DNA of 64,000 bases from Fusobacterium ulcerans (GCF_003019675.1 NZ_CP028105.1:1814282-1878281); one strand, 5' to 3'. Positions 23,959 through 33,913 are shown, numbered from the stretch's first letter. The notes: generated by a model from the letters alone, not told the origin. Made by a program: numbers and translations.

Positions 23959-24816
23959 ATGAAAAAAGCATTAGCATTATTATTTGTAATTCTTTCTGTT
24001 GTATCTTTTGCAGAAACAAAAGTTTTATACAATAAGAAGATAACAAAAAATAATCCAAAGATGAAAATCATGACTTACAACATTGCAGCAGGGGCGAATA
24101 ATTTCAAAGTAGATTTAAAGGTAACAGCAGAAACAATTAAAAAGGTAAATCCAGACATTGTTGCAATACAGGAAGTAGATAGAAATACTAATCGTAGTGG
24201 TAAAATAGATCAAGCTCAAATTCTAGCAGATCTTACTGGATATAATATGGTATTTGGAAAGACTATAGACCATGATGGTGGGGACTATGGAATAGCAATT
24301 TTATCTAAACATCCTATTTTGAGTCAGCAAAGTCTTATTTTACCTTCTTTCCCTAATGGAGATACAACAAGTCCTGGCTATGAACAAAGAATAGCTTTAA
24401 TTACTCAAATAGAGGTTCCAGGATTTGAAGTGCCAATTACATTTATTAATACTCATTTAGACTGGCATGAAGATCCAGCAGTTCGTTTACAGCAAATAAG
24501 AACTATAAATGAAATAACTCTTGATATGAGAGGAATAAAAATATTAGCAGGAGATTTCAACGATACTGTTAATTCTGTAATAGGAAAAGAAATGGAAAGA
24601 TATTGGGTGTCAGTTTTTGATGATAAGATAGATCACAGAACATGGCCAGCAGTAAATCCAGAAGTTGCAATTGATCAGATATATTTAAATAAAGCACAAG
24701 TGTGGGAAGCAAAAACATATGTGCCTAACAAAGAAAATGAAAAAGATGGAATTCAATGGAATAAAGTAAGTGATCATATTCCTGTAATTGTAGATTTAAA
24801 ATTATTAGAACAATAA
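23959..24816 (+). CDS. exported endonuclease/exonuclease/phosphatase family protein
   Basis: A 285-residue protein with a signal peptide (residues 1-18, ending SFA) and an EEP fold (DNase I-like). Active-site motifs are complete: TYNIA, IQEVDRNT, INTHLDW, AGDFND and VSDHIPV. Exported members cleave phosphodiesters or phosphomonoesters of nucleic acids, phosphoinositides or sphingomyelin; the substrate here is unknown. The gene has its own promoter and shares a bidirectional terminator with the convergent NhaC-type gene. Confidence 0.87.
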   Translation: MKKALALLFVILSVVSFAETKVLYNKKITKNNPKMKIMTYNIAAGANNFKVDLKVTAETIKKVNPDIVAIQEVDRNTNRSGKIDQAQILADLTGYNMVFGKTIDHDGGDYGIAILSKHPILSQQSLILPSFPNGDTTSPGYEQRIALITQIEVPGFEVPITFINTHLDWHEDPAVRLQQIRTINEITLDMRGIKILAGDFNDTVNSVIGKEMERYWVSVFDDKIDHRTWPAVNPEVAIDQIYLNKAQVWEAKTYVPNKENEKDGIQWNKVSDHIPVIVDLKLLEQ

Positions 24817-24832
24817 TTAGTTGTAATAAAAG

Positions 24833-24866
24833 AAAAAGAGGGTGAAAATTATTTCACCCTCTTTTT
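24833..24866. terminator. bidirectional terminator
   Basis: A perfect 15-bp stem (24833-24847 with 24852-24866) with a 4-nt loop and A5/T5 at the stem base. It serves the EEP gene (plus) and the NhaC-type gene (minus). Confidence 0.93.
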
Positions 24867-24878
24867 GTATAATAATAT

Positions 24879-26222
24879 TTAATTTGCTTTTACTTTATTT
24901 TTGTCTAATTTAGCAATGATTTTTTCATTGATAGAGAAGAATATGAATACTACTGTGAAGATGAACAATAATAATTGATACCATAATAGAGGTATGATGT
25001 CTAATGGAGAAACTTTTCCAGCTGTAAATCCTAAGAGGATAAGCATTTGAGCTCCATAAGGGATAAGTCCTTGGAATATACAAGAGAATATATCCAATAT
25101 AGCAGCACTTTCTCTGAGATCAACATTATATTTTTGGCATATTTTTTTGGCAATAGAACCATTTATAATGATAGCAACAGTATTATTAGCAACTGCCATA
25201 TCTGTTACTGCAACCAGAAGTCCAACACCAATTTTAGCACTTTTCTTACCAACTATTATTTTTTGTATCTGTTCAATCAACCATTGTATACCACCAGCTT
25301 TTGTAGACATAGTAGCCAGCCCTCCTGTCAATAATGAAAGAAGGAATATTTCATTCATACCTAGGAAACCATTGTATATTTCATTTGTTAAAGAAAGTAA
25401 AGTAAAGTCTCCATGAGCTAATCCAATTATTCCTGAAAGGAATATACCACTAGTAAGTACAACGAAAACGTTTATACCTGTGATAGCTAAGATTAGAACT
25501 ACAAGATATGGTAATACTTTCAAGAAATTATATGCAAGAACTTCTATGTGAGGAACATGGTCAGGTTTTCCAAATACTAAGAGAAGAATAATTGTAATAA
25601 TAGCAGCTGGAGCAGCTATGTACAAGTTTACTCTAAATTTATCTCTCATTTCTACACCTTGTGTTTTTGTTGCTGCAATAGTAGTATCAGATATAACAGA
25701 AAGGTTGTCCCCAAACATTGCTCCACCCATAACAGCAGCTAAGATAAGAGGAAGAGGAACTCCACTCTTTTCAGCCAGACCTACTGCAATTGGAGTAATA
25801 GAAACTATCGCTCCTACAGAAGTACCTGTAGCTGTAGATATAAAAGAAGCTATTATAAATAATCCTGCTGCTATATAGTGAGCTGGGATATAAGTAAGTC
25901 CCATATTAACAGTAGCATCTACTCCACCCATGGCTTTAGATACACCTGCAAAAGCTCCTGCAAGCAGATAAATTATACACATTGTAATTATATCCTGATG
26001 CCCACAACCTTCAAGGAAAGTATCGAATTTTTCTATGATACTTCCTTTGAATAATATGAAAGCAGCAATTATACCAACAAAAACAGCTACTGGTGCTGGC
26101 AATTGATAGAATGCCATTCCAACACCTTTCATTTGAAGCACTACTCCTGTTCCGAGGTAGATAGCAACAAATATTAGAAAGGGAATTAACCCTACAAAAC
26201 TTGGTTTAGCTTTGTTCTCCAT
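24879..26222 (-). CDS. NhaC-family carrier, possibly methionine transporter (MetT-like)
   Basis: A 447-residue membrane protein with about eleven hydrophobic segments and NhaC-family motifs: STATGTSVGAIVSITP, GGAMFGDNLSVISDTTIA and DMAVANNTVAI. It begins 20 nt after the methionine gamma-lyase gene with ribosome site AGGAGG and is surely co-transcribed with it. Some NhaC-family proteins under methionine control in other bacteria were proposed as methionine transporters (MetT). The operon context suggests the same here, although plain sodium/proton exchange cannot be excluded. Confidence 0.8.
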   Translation of the reverse strand: MENKAKPSFVGLIPFLIFVAIYLGTGVVLQMKGVGMAFYQLPAPVAVFVGIIAAFILFKGSIIEKFDTFLEGCGHQDIITMCIIYLLAGAFAGVSKAMGGVDATVNMGLTYIPAHYIAAGLFIIASFISTATGTSVGAIVSITPIAVGLAEKSGVPLPLILAAVMGGAMFGDNLSVISDTTIAATKTQGVEMRDKFRVNLYIAAPAAIITIILLLVFGKPDHVPHIEVLAYNFLKVLPYLVVLILAITGINVFVVLTSGIFLSGIIGLAHGDFTLLSLTNEIYNGFLGMNEIFLLSLLTGGLATMSTKAGGIQWLIEQIQKIIVGKKSAKIGVGLLVAVTDMAVANNTVAIIINGSIAKKICQKYNVDLRESAAILDIFSCIFQGLIPYGAQMLILLGFTAGKVSPLDIIPLLWYQLLLFIFTVVFIFFSINEKIIAKLDKNKVKAN

Positions 26223-26242
26223 ATAGACCTCCTATTGTATTT

Positions 26243-27430
26243 CTATATTTTGCTGAGACCGTATTCTAAATCTGCAATAATATCTTCGATATTTTCAAGA
26301 CCAACTGATAATCTTACTAATCCATCAGTTATTCCAGCTTCCATTCTTTCCTCTTTAGTGTAAGGAGAGTGAGTCATAGAAGCAGGGTGTTGAATTAAAG
26401 TTTCAGTGTCTCCAAGAGATACAGCCAAAGAACATAGTTTTAAATTATTTAGAAGAATCTTTCCAGCTTCAAATCCACCTTTTAATTCAAAAGACATGAT
26501 TCCGCCAAAAGCATCCATTTGTTTTGCTGCAATTTCGTGACCTGGGTGAGATTTAAGTCCAGGGAAATAAACTTCAGCAACTTTATCGTGAGCTTCTAAG
26601 AATTCAGCAACTTTTAGAGCATTTTCACAATGTTTTCTCATTCTTACTTCTAGAGTTTTCATTCCTCTGATTATCAAGTAAGCTTCCATAGGTCCTAAAA
26701 CTGATCCTGTCATATCTTTTATTCCAACTAATCTTATTTGATCAACTAAATCTTTTCTAGAAATAACCATACCTGCAATAACGTCTCCATGTCCGTTTAG
26801 GTATTTTGTAGCTGAGTGAACAACTATATCTGCTCCCAATTCAAGAGGTCTTTGACAATAAGGAGTAGAGAATGTATTGTCAACAACAACTAAAGTATTT
26901 GGGTTAGTATGAGCTATCTCAGCTATTGCTTTAATATCAACTATTTTTAAGTTAGGGTTAGCTGGAGTTTCAAGATATACAGCTCTAGTATTAGGCTTCA
27001 TAGCTTTTTTAACAGCTTCTCCATCAGCAGTATCAACAAAACTTACTTCGATTCCAAATCTTGATAATCCATGACTGAAGAAAGCGAAAGTACATCCATA
27101 AAGAGTTTTATCAGAAATAATATGATCTCCAGCTTTTAGGATAGTCCACATAACTGAAGAGATAGCTCCCATACCAGATGATGTAGCTACAGCTGCTTCA
27201 CCAGATTCTAATTGAGCTATTTTATCTTCTAAAACAGTAGTTGTAGGATTTCCAAGTCTTGAGTATATATATCCTGGTTCTTCTAGTGCAAATCTTTTCC
27301 CACCTTGTTCTGCTGAATCAAATACGAAAGTAGAAGTTTGAAATATAGGCACAGCAAGTGTACCATAAGGGTTTTTACAGCTACCTCCATGAATACTTAC
27401 AGTTCCAAATCCTGCTTTTTTGTTTTCCAT
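26243..27430 (-). CDS. megL: L-methionine gamma-lyase
   Basis: A 395-residue PLP enzyme of the Cys/Met metabolism family. It splits methionine to methanethiol, 2-oxobutyrate and ammonia. The PLP lysine is Lys209 in [12 protein letters not shown]. Cys113 in LYGCTF is the residue that marks methionine gamma-lyases, and the tyrosine pair in [12 protein letters not shown] is present. The sequence is close to the Fusobacterium nucleatum enzyme as I recall it. The ribosome site AGGAGG precedes the ATG. It is first in an operon with the NhaC-type carrier and divergent from a MocR regulator. Confidence 0.94.
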   Translation of the reverse strand: MENKKAGFGTVSIHGGSCKNPYGTLAVPIFQTSTFVFDSAEQGGKRFALEEPGYIYSRLGNPTTTVLEDKIAQLESGEAAVATSSGMGAISSVMWTILKAGDHIISDKTLYGCTFAFFSHGLSRFGIEVSFVDTADGEAVKKAMKPNTRAVYLETPANPNLKIVDIKAIAEIAHTNPNTLVVVDNTFSTPYCQRPLELGADIVVHSATKYLNGHGDVIAGMVISRKDLVDQIRLVGIKDMTGSVLGPMEAYLIIRGMKTLEVRMRKHCENALKVAEFLEAHDKVAEVYFPGLKSHPGHEIAAKQMDAFGGIMSFELKGGFEAGKILLNNLKLCSLAVSLGDTETLIQHPASMTHSPYTKEERMEAGITDGLVRLSVGLENIEDIIADLEYGLSKI

Positions 27431-27549
27431 AATTATTTCCTCCTTGAAAATGTTAATTAAATGATATAAATATATAATATGAGAATAAAACGCTTTGTTA
27501 TAATACGATTTTATTATATAATATAAGAAAAATCAAACATTCAACCTTG

Positions 27550-27569
27550 AAAGTGTCTTATGACACTTT
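27550..27569. promoter_or_regulatory. palindromic operator candidate between megL and the MocR gene
   Basis: AAAGTGTC and GACACTTT form a perfect 8-bp inverted repeat with a 4-bp centre. It lies 46 bp before the MocR start and 119 bp before megL, in the shared divergent control region. The MocR-type protein is the likely ligand, by position. Confidence 0.6.
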
Positions 27570-27615
27570 AAAAAATTATTATTAGGTCACCTCAAAATGG
27601 GAGGAAAATATTACT

Positions 27616-29055
27616 ATGAATGAAAAAATCATTAGGAATACAGGAACCAATTTTTATACTCAGCTGTATGAACTATTGAAAGCAGAAATAGTTGCAAAAA
27701 AAATGAAACCTGATTCAAAGTTTTATTCTGTAAGACAAACAGTTATTAAGTTTGATGTAAATATCAATACAGTTTTGAGAGTCTACAGAATGCTTGAGGA
27801 GAATGGGTATATATATTCAATAAAAGGAAAGGGCTGCTTTGTAAAAGAGCACTCAGATTTCACTATAAGCGATAAAGTTATTCCTATTATGGAGAGCTTT
27901 AGATATGGACAGCAAAATGAACTTCCTGAGATAAATTTTTCAAATGGTACACCATCAAAAGATTTCTTTCCAGTAGAAGTGTATCAGAAACTTTCGGAAA
28001 AAGCAATAAAAGATTGTGGAAGAGAGCTATTTGGTTATCAACATGTACAGGGGCTGACAAGTTTAAGAGAAGTGCTGGCTGATTATCTTGAAAAAGATGA
28101 TATCTTTGTAGAAAGGGAAGATATAATTATAACATCAGGAACACAGCAATCTTTGGATATAGTAGTAAAAGCTTTTGGATGCCACCCAGTAAAAACAGTG
28201 GTTATATCCAATCCTACTTATCCAAATGCTATAAATCTTTTAGGAGATATATGTAATGTAAAAACTATGGATCTTGAAAATGATGGCTGGGATATGGAAA
28301 AATTTGAAGAAATGATAAAAAAAGAAAAAATACATATGGTATATGTAGTTTCTAATTTTCAAAATCCAACTGGAATAGTGTGGTCAGATGAGAAGAAAAA
28401 GAAGCTTATTCAATTAGCAGAAGAATATGATTTTTATATAATAGAGGATGACTGCTTCTCTGAATTTTATTATGATGAAAATAAGGTTTATTCTATAAAA
28501 AGTATGGATAAGACTGGAGAAGAGAGAGTAATTTATATAAGAACATATTCAAAAATGTTTATGCCAGGAATAGCACTAGCTTTTATGATACCTCCTAGAA
28601 AATTTATGGAGAAGTTTGTATTGATAAAATATGGGCTTGATCCAAATACTCCAGGATTAAATCAGAAGATATTAGAATATTTTATAGCTGAAGGACATCT
28701 TGACAGACATTTAGAGGAATCAAAAAAGATTCTGGCAGTTAAGTTTCAAAAAATGCTGTCTCTATTATTGAAAATACCTCATATAAAAATAATAAATGTT
28801 CCAAGAGGAGGATTTTTTGTCTGGATAGAGCTGGCTGATTATATAGATGGAGAAAAATTTTATTATAAGTGCAAGTTGAGAGGATTATCAATACTTCCAG
28901 GAAGTATATTCTATTATAATAAGAGAAACTCATGTAAAATAAGAATCAGTTTTCTCTCTACAACTATGGAAGAAATAGAAACAGGAATGAGAATTATGGA
29001 AAATGTTCTTATAAATTGTGAAGGAACAAAGAAAATAGTAAAAGAAAAAATATAA
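27616..29055 (+). CDS. MocR-family (GntR-aminotransferase) regulator
   Basis: A 479-residue fusion of a GntR-type winged helix (about residues 10-78, with the YSVRQTVIKFDVNINTVLRVYR recognition region) and a fold-type I aminotransferase-like domain. The PLP lysine is in TYSKMFMPG, and the NPTYPN and EDDCFSEF motifs are present. MocR proteins use PLP and an amino-acid ligand to control nearby genes. It is divergent from megL with a palindrome between, so it probably senses methionine or PLP and controls the lyase operon. It ends at its own terminator. Confidence 0.87.
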   Translation: MNEKIIRNTGTNFYTQLYELLKAEIVAKKMKPDSKFYSVRQTVIKFDVNINTVLRVYRMLEENGYIYSIKGKGCFVKEHSDFTISDKVIPIMESFRYGQQNELPEINFSNGTPSKDFFPVEVYQKLSEKAIKDCGRELFGYQHVQGLTSLREVLADYLEKDDIFVEREDIIITSGTQQSLDIVVKAFGCHPVKTVVISNPTYPNAINLLGDICNVKTMDLENDGWDMEKFEEMIKKEKIHMVYVVSNFQNPTGIVWSDEKKKKLIQLAEEYDFYIIEDDCFSEFYYDENKVYSIKSMDKTGEERVIYIRTYSKMFMPGIALAFMIPPRKFMEKFVLIKYGLDPNTPGLNQKILEYFIAEGHLDRHLEESKKILAVKFQKMLSLLLKIPHIKIINVPRGGFFVWIELADYIDGEKFYYKCKLRGLSILPGSIFYYNKRNSCKIRISFLSTTMEEIETGMRIMENVLINCEGTKKIVKEKI

Positions 29056-29059
29056 AAAT

Positions 29060-29106
29060 AAAACCCCCTCTGAAAGAAATTTTAATAAAACCAGAAGGGG
29101 TTTTTT
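29060..29106 (+). terminator. terminator after the MocR gene
   Basis: AAAACCCCCTCTG (29060-29072) pairs with CAGAAGGGGTTTT (29092-29104) with a small offset and runs into T6. Confidence 0.8.
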
Positions 29107-29142
29107 ATAAGATTATGAAAATTTATAAATGATATGAAAACA

Positions 29143-29712
29143 TTATTTAAATAATTCCTCCAAAGCTATATTTAATTCTAAAACATTAATCATATCATTT
29201 TCTATATTATTTTTTACTAATTCTATAACTTTTTCTTTAGGAATATTATTTGCTTTAGAAATTCTCTCAACCTGTATCATAGCTCCTTGAATTGATATAT
29301 TAGGATCAACACCTGAACCAGAAGAAGTTATCATTTCTATAGGAATTTCTTTTGTTTCTAAATTAGGATTTTTTTTAAGTAAAAGATCTATATTATTTTT
29401 AATATTTTCGTTGTATACAGGGTTGCTTAAAGCAAGATTTGTCCCACCAGAAGCAGGAAGTGTTTCAGCTTCTTCCTTAGAATCATATGTATTATAGTTA
29501 TAAGCTGAAGGCCTTCCATGAAAATATTTGTCACTTGTGAAAAACTGTCCAATATATTTACTTCCTACAGCTTGGTTATTTTTATATATAATACTTCCAT
29601 TTGCACTGTCTTTGAAAAAGGTTTGAGCAAATACATTAATTATAATTGTATAAAGTACAGCAATTATGAATAAAGAAATTGTAGTGTAAATACTTTTTTT
29701 TATCAATTCCAT
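29143..29712 (-). CDS. kdpC: potassium-transporting ATPase subunit C
   Basis: A 189-residue KdpC, the single-span subunit that stabilises the KdpA-KdpB complex. It has one N-terminal membrane helix (about residues 9-29). The family motifs SKYIGQFFTSDKYFHGRPSA and TSSGSGVDPNIS are intact. It is last in kdpFABC and starts 18 nt after kdpB with ribosome site AGGAGG. Confidence 0.95.
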   Translation of the reverse strand: MELIKKSIYTTISLFIIAVLYTIIINVFAQTFFKDSANGSIIYKNNQAVGSKYIGQFFTSDKYFHGRPSAYNYNTYDSKEEAETLPASGGTNLALSNPVYNENIKNNIDLLLKKNPNLETKEIPIEMITSSGSGVDPNISIQGAMIQVERISKANNIPKEKVIELVKNNIENDMINVLELNIALEELFK

Positions 29713-29730
29713 TTTATTTTCCTCCTATTA

Positions 29731-31785
29731 TTACATTCCTAAAATTGAAAGGAATGGTGTGACGATTAAGTCAATAAATTTTATTCCTATAAATGGAGCA
29801 ATAATTCCTCCCACTCCATATATACCTAGATTTTTTAATAACATTATTTGAACATTCATAGGTTTATACTTAACTCCTTTTAGAGCAATAGGAACTAAGA
29901 GAGGAATGATTACAGCGTTAAAAATTAATGCCGAAATTATTGCACTCATTGGAGAAGAAAGATGCATAATATTAAGTTTTTCCATTTGGGGAATAGCAGC
30001 TATAAACATAGCAGGAATAATAGCAAAATATTTTGCTACATCATTAGCTATACTGAATGTAGTTAAAGCCCCACGAGTTATTAATAATTGTTTACCTATT
30101 TCTACTACTTCAAGAATTTTTGTAGGGTTAGAATCTAAATCCACCATATTAGCAGCTTCTTTAGCAGCAATAGTACCGCTGTTCATCGCAATACCTACAT
30201 CAGCTTGAGCAAGTGCAGGAGCATCATTAGTTCCATCACCTGTCATAGCTACCAATTTTCCTTGAGCCTGTTCTCTTTTTATAACTTCAATTTTTTCTTC
30301 TGGTGTACATTCAGCTACAAATTCATCTATTCCAGCTTCTTTAGCTATTGTTTCAGCAGTTAAAGGGTTGTCTCCAGTACACATAATAGTTTTGATTCCC
30401 ATTTTTCTTATGTTATCAAATCTTTCTTTTAGCCCAGGTTTTACTGTATCTTTTAAGTAGATGACTCCATAGATTTTATTATCAACAGCAAGAACTAAAG
30501 GAGTTCCACCAAGTCTTGATATTCTATCAATTATATTATCAAGATCTTTAGGTATATCCCCATTTTGTTCATGGACAAATTTTTTGATTGAAGAGCCAGA
30601 ACCTTTTCTAATTTTTTGACCATTTTCTAGATTTATTCCACTAGTTTTTGTTTGAGCACTAAATTCAATAAATTCAGCTTTATCAAAATCCTTTTCAGCT
30701 AAAATAATACCAAGTTTTTTACTTAATTCCACAATAGATCTTCCTTCTGGAGTCAGATCTTTTAATGAGGAAATGGCAGAATATTTTATCATTTCATCTT
30801 TTGGGATTCCAGTAACAGGGAAAAAGTCATCAGCAAGTCTGTTACCAAATGTAATAGTTCCTGTTTTATCTAAAATGATGGTATTAATATCTCCACATGT
30901 TTCTACAGCTTTACCAGACATTGCAATAACATTAAATTTATTTACTCTGTCCATACCAGCTATTCCTATTGCTGAAAGTAAACCACCAATGGTAGTAGGA
31001 ATTAAGCATACAAGTAAAGCTATAAGTGTAGATAATGGAAGATGAACTCCAGCATATAATCCCATTGGAAACAGAGTTACAATAACTACTAAAAATATTA
31101 GTGTCAAACCAACAAGAACAGTATTTAGAGCAATTTCATTAGGAGTTTTCTTTCTTTCGGCTCCTTCCACAAGATTAATCATTTTATCAAGGAAAGATTC
31201 TCCACTTGAAACAGATATTTGAACTTTGATTTTATCACTTACTACACGAGTCCCTCCAGTGACAGAAGAGAAATCTCCCCCAGCCTCTTTTATTACTGGA
31301 GCAGATTCTCCAGTAATAGCAGATTCATCTACAGATGCTATTCCTTCAATAACAGTTCCATCATTAGGAATAAGTTCACCAGTATTTACAATGACAATAT
31401 CTCCCTTTTTTAAAGAACCAGCATCTATTACTACTAGACTTCCATCTTCTTTCAAAAGATTTGCAGAAGTTTCTTTTCTAGTTTTTTTCAAACTGTCGGC
31501 TTGAGCTTTTCCTCTCCCTTCAGCAATGGATTCAGCAAAGTTTGCAAAGATTACAGTAACAAAAAGAATAAATGAAATTATACCATTAAATATTCTTAAA
31601 TCAGCTTCATTTTCTGTAAATAATGAAGGATTTATAGTTAAAATTAAAGTAAGGAAAAAACCTATTTCAACAACAAATATAACTGGATTTTTAATTAAAA
31701 TTCTAGGATCAAATTTTTTAAAAGATTCAATAAAAGCTTTATTTAATATTTCTTTAGAAATAGATTTAACTTGTTTTTTGCTCAT
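29731..31785 (-). CDS. kdpB: potassium-transporting ATPase subunit B (P-type ATPase)
   Basis: A 684-residue P-type ATPase that powers high-affinity potassium import. The phosphorylated Asp is in ILDKTGTIT, the actuator loop reads [11 protein letters not shown], and the hinge [23 protein letters not shown] is intact. The frame can be opened at a TTG (31791), but the ATG at 31785, nine bases after GGGGG, is the better start. It begins just after the kdpA stop codon, so translation is coupled. Confidence 0.96.
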   Translation of the reverse strand: MSKKQVKSISKEILNKAFIESFKKFDPRILIKNPVIFVVEIGFFLTLILTINPSLFTENEADLRIFNGIISFILFVTVIFANFAESIAEGRGKAQADSLKKTRKETSANLLKEDGSLVVIDAGSLKKGDIVIVNTGELIPNDGTVIEGIASVDESAITGESAPVIKEAGGDFSSVTGGTRVVSDKIKVQISVSSGESFLDKMINLVEGAERKKTPNEIALNTVLVGLTLIFLVVIVTLFPMGLYAGVHLPLSTLIALLVCLIPTTIGGLLSAIGIAGMDRVNKFNVIAMSGKAVETCGDINTIILDKTGTITFGNRLADDFFPVTGIPKDEMIKYSAISSLKDLTPEGRSIVELSKKLGIILAEKDFDKAEFIEFSAQTKTSGINLENGQKIRKGSGSSIKKFVHEQNGDIPKDLDNIIDRISRLGGTPLVLAVDNKIYGVIYLKDTVKPGLKERFDNIRKMGIKTIMCTGDNPLTAETIAKEAGIDEFVAECTPEEKIEVIKREQAQGKLVAMTGDGTNDAPALAQADVGIAMNSGTIAAKEAANMVDLDSNPTKILEVVEIGKQLLITRGALTTFSIANDVAKYFAIIPAMFIAAIPQMEKLNIMHLSSPMSAIISALIFNAVIIPLLVPIALKGVKYKPMNVQIMLLKNLGIYGVGGIIAPFIGIKFIDLIVTPFLSILGM

Positions 31786-31791
31786 AGTCAA

Positions 31792-33417
31792 TTACCCCCA
31801 GATGCTCAAGTGCTCAGCAATAGGTCCTAAAGCCAAAGCTGGTAAAAATGTAAGAGCACCAATTATTAAAATTATAAAGAATAAAATAAAAGAAAAAGTT
31901 AAGTTGTCTGTTTTAAATGTAGAAGCATTAACAGGGACAGCTTGTTTTTTATAAAGTGAATATCCAACCATTAACATTAATATCATGCTTATATATCTTC
32001 CTAAAAGCATTACTATTCCAGTCATAATATTCCAAAATGCAGTTCCATCTCCAAGACCTTCAAATCCAGAGCCATTATTAGCAGCACTTGAAGTATATTC
32101 ATAAAGTACTTGAGATATTCCATGAAATCCCGAATTTGTAATTCCAGAGATTCCTAAATCGTTAATCAGAGATATAGCACTAGGAACCAGTATTATAATT
32201 GGATGTATCAATATTAAAAATGTTATTATCTGCATTTCTTTGGCTTCAAGTTTTTTTCCAAAAAATTCAGGAGTTCTTCCAACCATAAGTCCACATAGGA
32301 AAACTCCAAACATCATATACATAAGGATATTCATAAATCCTACTCCCTTTCCTCCAAAGATACAATTTAGCATCATATTCCATAGAGGCATCATTCCACC
32401 TATTGGAGTCAAAGAGTCATGCATATTATTAACGCTTCCTGTTGTAAAGGATGTTGTTATATCTGTAAATAATATAGAGGCTATAAGCCCAAATCTCATC
32501 TCTTTACCTTCCATATTAATACCATTTAATCCATATTTAGAGAATATTGGAACGCCCTGTTTTTCAAAGTGGTATAACATGAAGAAAGAAAAAAGAAATA
32601 AAGCAAATATTGGTAAAAATATAAACCAAACTTGTTTTTTATTTTTGGCAGCCATTCCAAAACCTATAATAGTAGCTCCTGGAATAATCATCATACACAT
32701 CATTTCAATATAGTTTGTATACAAAGAAATATTTTCAAAAGGGTGTGATGAATTGGCAGAAAATATTCCTCCTCCATTTGTTCCTAGATGTTTTATTGCT
32801 TCCCAAGCAGCCGAAGGTCCTAAGGTAAGTACTTGATATTGTCCTTCAAGTGTTTTTACTACTGCTTGAGTATTAAAAGTTTGAGGAATACCTAAGATAA
32901 CCAATATAATTGCTGCAATGATTGAGAGAGGAAGTAAAAGTCTAGTTATAGATTTTACTAAATCCTCAAAGAAATTACCTAATCTGATTTTTAATATTCC
33001 TCTAATAATTGCCATTGACACAGCAAGTCCACTTGCTGCTGATGTGAACATTAGATTTATTAAGGCTAATCTTGACATTGTTCCATTTAACCATTCACCA
33101 GAATAATGCTGTAAATTTGTATTTGTCATAAAACTTACTGCGGTATTAAAAGCTAATGATGGAGAAGAACCATCTAATGCAAGAATAATATATGTTAAAA
33201 TAAGCATTGTTAAATTGACTCCTAAAAAAGCTCCAATATAAGTTTTAATATTCATATTCTGATTTTTGGTAATCTTAAAAATAAATTTTTCTATTTTTGA
33301 AAAAAAAGATTCAAAAATTGTTTCTTCATGCAAAATTAATTTAGATATATGTTTTCCTACAGGAACTATTAATAAAATAAAAACAATAAGAAAAATAAAT
33401 ACATCAAATAGTGACAT
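31792..33417 (-). CDS. kdpA: potassium-transporting ATPase subunit A
   Basis: A 541-residue KdpA, the potassium channel-like subunit of the KdpFABC pump, with about ten membrane segments. Selectivity-filter-type loops are visible as FMTNTNLQHYSGE, LGTNGGGIFSANSSHPFEN and the C-terminal ANNGSGFEGL. It starts 13 nt after kdpF, preceded by GGGAGGGA. Length is normal for the family. Confidence 0.96.
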   Translation of the reverse strand: MSLFDVFIFLIVFILLIVPVGKHISKLILHEETIFESFFSKIEKFIFKITKNQNMNIKTYIGAFLGVNLTMLILTYIILALDGSSPSLAFNTAVSFMTNTNLQHYSGEWLNGTMSRLALINLMFTSAASGLAVSMAIIRGILKIRLGNFFEDLVKSITRLLLPLSIIAAIILVILGIPQTFNTQAVVKTLEGQYQVLTLGPSAAWEAIKHLGTNGGGIFSANSSHPFENISLYTNYIEMMCMMIIPGATIIGFGMAAKNKKQVWFIFLPIFALFLFSFFMLYHFEKQGVPIFSKYGLNGINMEGKEMRFGLIASILFTDITTSFTTGSVNNMHDSLTPIGGMMPLWNMMLNCIFGGKGVGFMNILMYMMFGVFLCGLMVGRTPEFFGKKLEAKEMQIITFLILIHPIIILVPSAISLINDLGISGITNSGFHGISQVLYEYTSSAANNGSGFEGLGDGTAFWNIMTGIVMLLGRYISMILMLMVGYSLYKKQAVPVNASTFKTDNLTFSFILFFIILIIGALTFLPALALGPIAEHLSIWG

Positions 33418-33430
33418 CTAAAATCCCTCC

Positions 33431-33508
33431 CTAAAATTTTTCTGGTTTGAATAAAGCATAAAATAAATAACAAAATAAAAAAAATACAACTATTCCCAAA
33501 ATTATCAT
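33431..33508 (-). CDS. kdpF: KdpF small subunit
   Basis: A 25-residue peptide with one membrane segment and a basic-acidic tail ending KPEKF, immediately upstream of kdpA on the same strand. KdpF stabilises the Kdp pump by binding KdpA. The ribosome site AGGAGG lies eight bases before the ATG at 33508. Size and position match KdpF in other bacteria. Confidence 0.88.
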   Translation of the reverse strand: MIILGIVVFFLFCYLFYALFKPEKF

Positions 33509-33547
33509 TTTGAAATCCTCCTATTATTTAAAAATTTAAAATATTTT

Positions 33548-33583
33548 AAAAATAGTATTTTTTATATTGAAAATACTATTTTT
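33548..33583 (-). terminator. hairpin before kdpF, possible attenuator
   Basis: A perfect 14-bp inverted repeat (33548-33561 with 33570-33583) with an 8-nt loop. On the minus strand it ends in T5 and lies 40 nt before the kdpF start. It could end part of the kdp transcripts in the leader. The stem is nearly all A-T, so it is weak. Confidence 0.5.
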
Positions 33584-33626
33584 TTAACAAAAATTGACCA
33601 AATTAAAACTGCTGTTAATGCTTAAA

Positions 33627-33664
33627 ATATTTTGAGATTTAAAAAACTAAAAATCTCAAAATAT
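33627..33664 (-). promoter_or_regulatory. 14-bp inverted repeat overlapping the end of the 26-residue ORF
   Basis: The arms 33627-33640 and 33651-33664 are perfectly complementary, with a 10-nt loop. They contain the last codons and stop of the small ORF at 33639-33719. A ribosome finishing that ORF would melt this stem. Confidence 0.55.
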
Positions 33665-33719
33665 AAAAAAATATTAAGACAAAAAGAGCAGTAGGCAATA
33701 AAGAAAATAATTTTATCAT
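33639..33719 (-). CDS. 26-residue membrane peptide in the kdp leader
   Basis: An ATG at 33719, eleven bases after GGAGG (33731-33735), opens 26 codons that form a single hydrophobic segment with one Lys and one Arg. It precedes kdpF by 130 nt on the same strand, downstream of the kdp promoter. It has the size and shape of KdpF but a different sequence. It may be a second small Kdp subunit or a leader peptide coupled to the two hairpins that follow. I do not recognise it. Confidence 0.5.
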   Translation of the reverse strand: MIKLFSLLPTALFVLIFFYILRFLVF

Positions 33720-33808
33720 ATTATAAAACACCTCCAATACAAAATTTAGAATAAAAATAATAATGGTGAAAAATTATTTTTATTTACAAAGAGGTTTCAC
33801 AGCTATGG

Positions 33809-33838
33809 ATATTACCATTAATTTTTCATAAAAGTCAA
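33809..33838 (-). promoter_or_regulatory. promoter of the kdp operon
   Basis: On the minus strand TTGACT (33833-33838), an 18-nt spacer and TAATAT (33809-33814). The leader to kdpF would be about 295 nt. Confidence 0.55.
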
Positions 33839-33881
33839 TAGTTTTTTTATATTTTTTTTTCTTAATTTTTTGCTATACTAT

Positions 33882-33913
33882 AAAAGCAGAGTGAAAAAAA
33901 AGCAGAGTGAAAA
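33882..33913. repeat. tandem 16-nt repeat between divergent promoters
   Basis: The unit AAAAGCAGAGTGAAAA occurs twice with a 16-nt period between the kdp promoter (minus) and the riboswitch promoter (plus). An extended -10 sequence TGCTATACT lies just upstream at 33871-33879. It may be a regulator site or slippage product. Confidence 0.6.

Noticed and set aside
29906-33106. Several 60-150-codon ORFs on the plus strand opposite kdpB and kdpA
   Set aside because: They mirror the coding strand of well-recognised genes, lack ribosome sites, and have composition typical of antisense frames.
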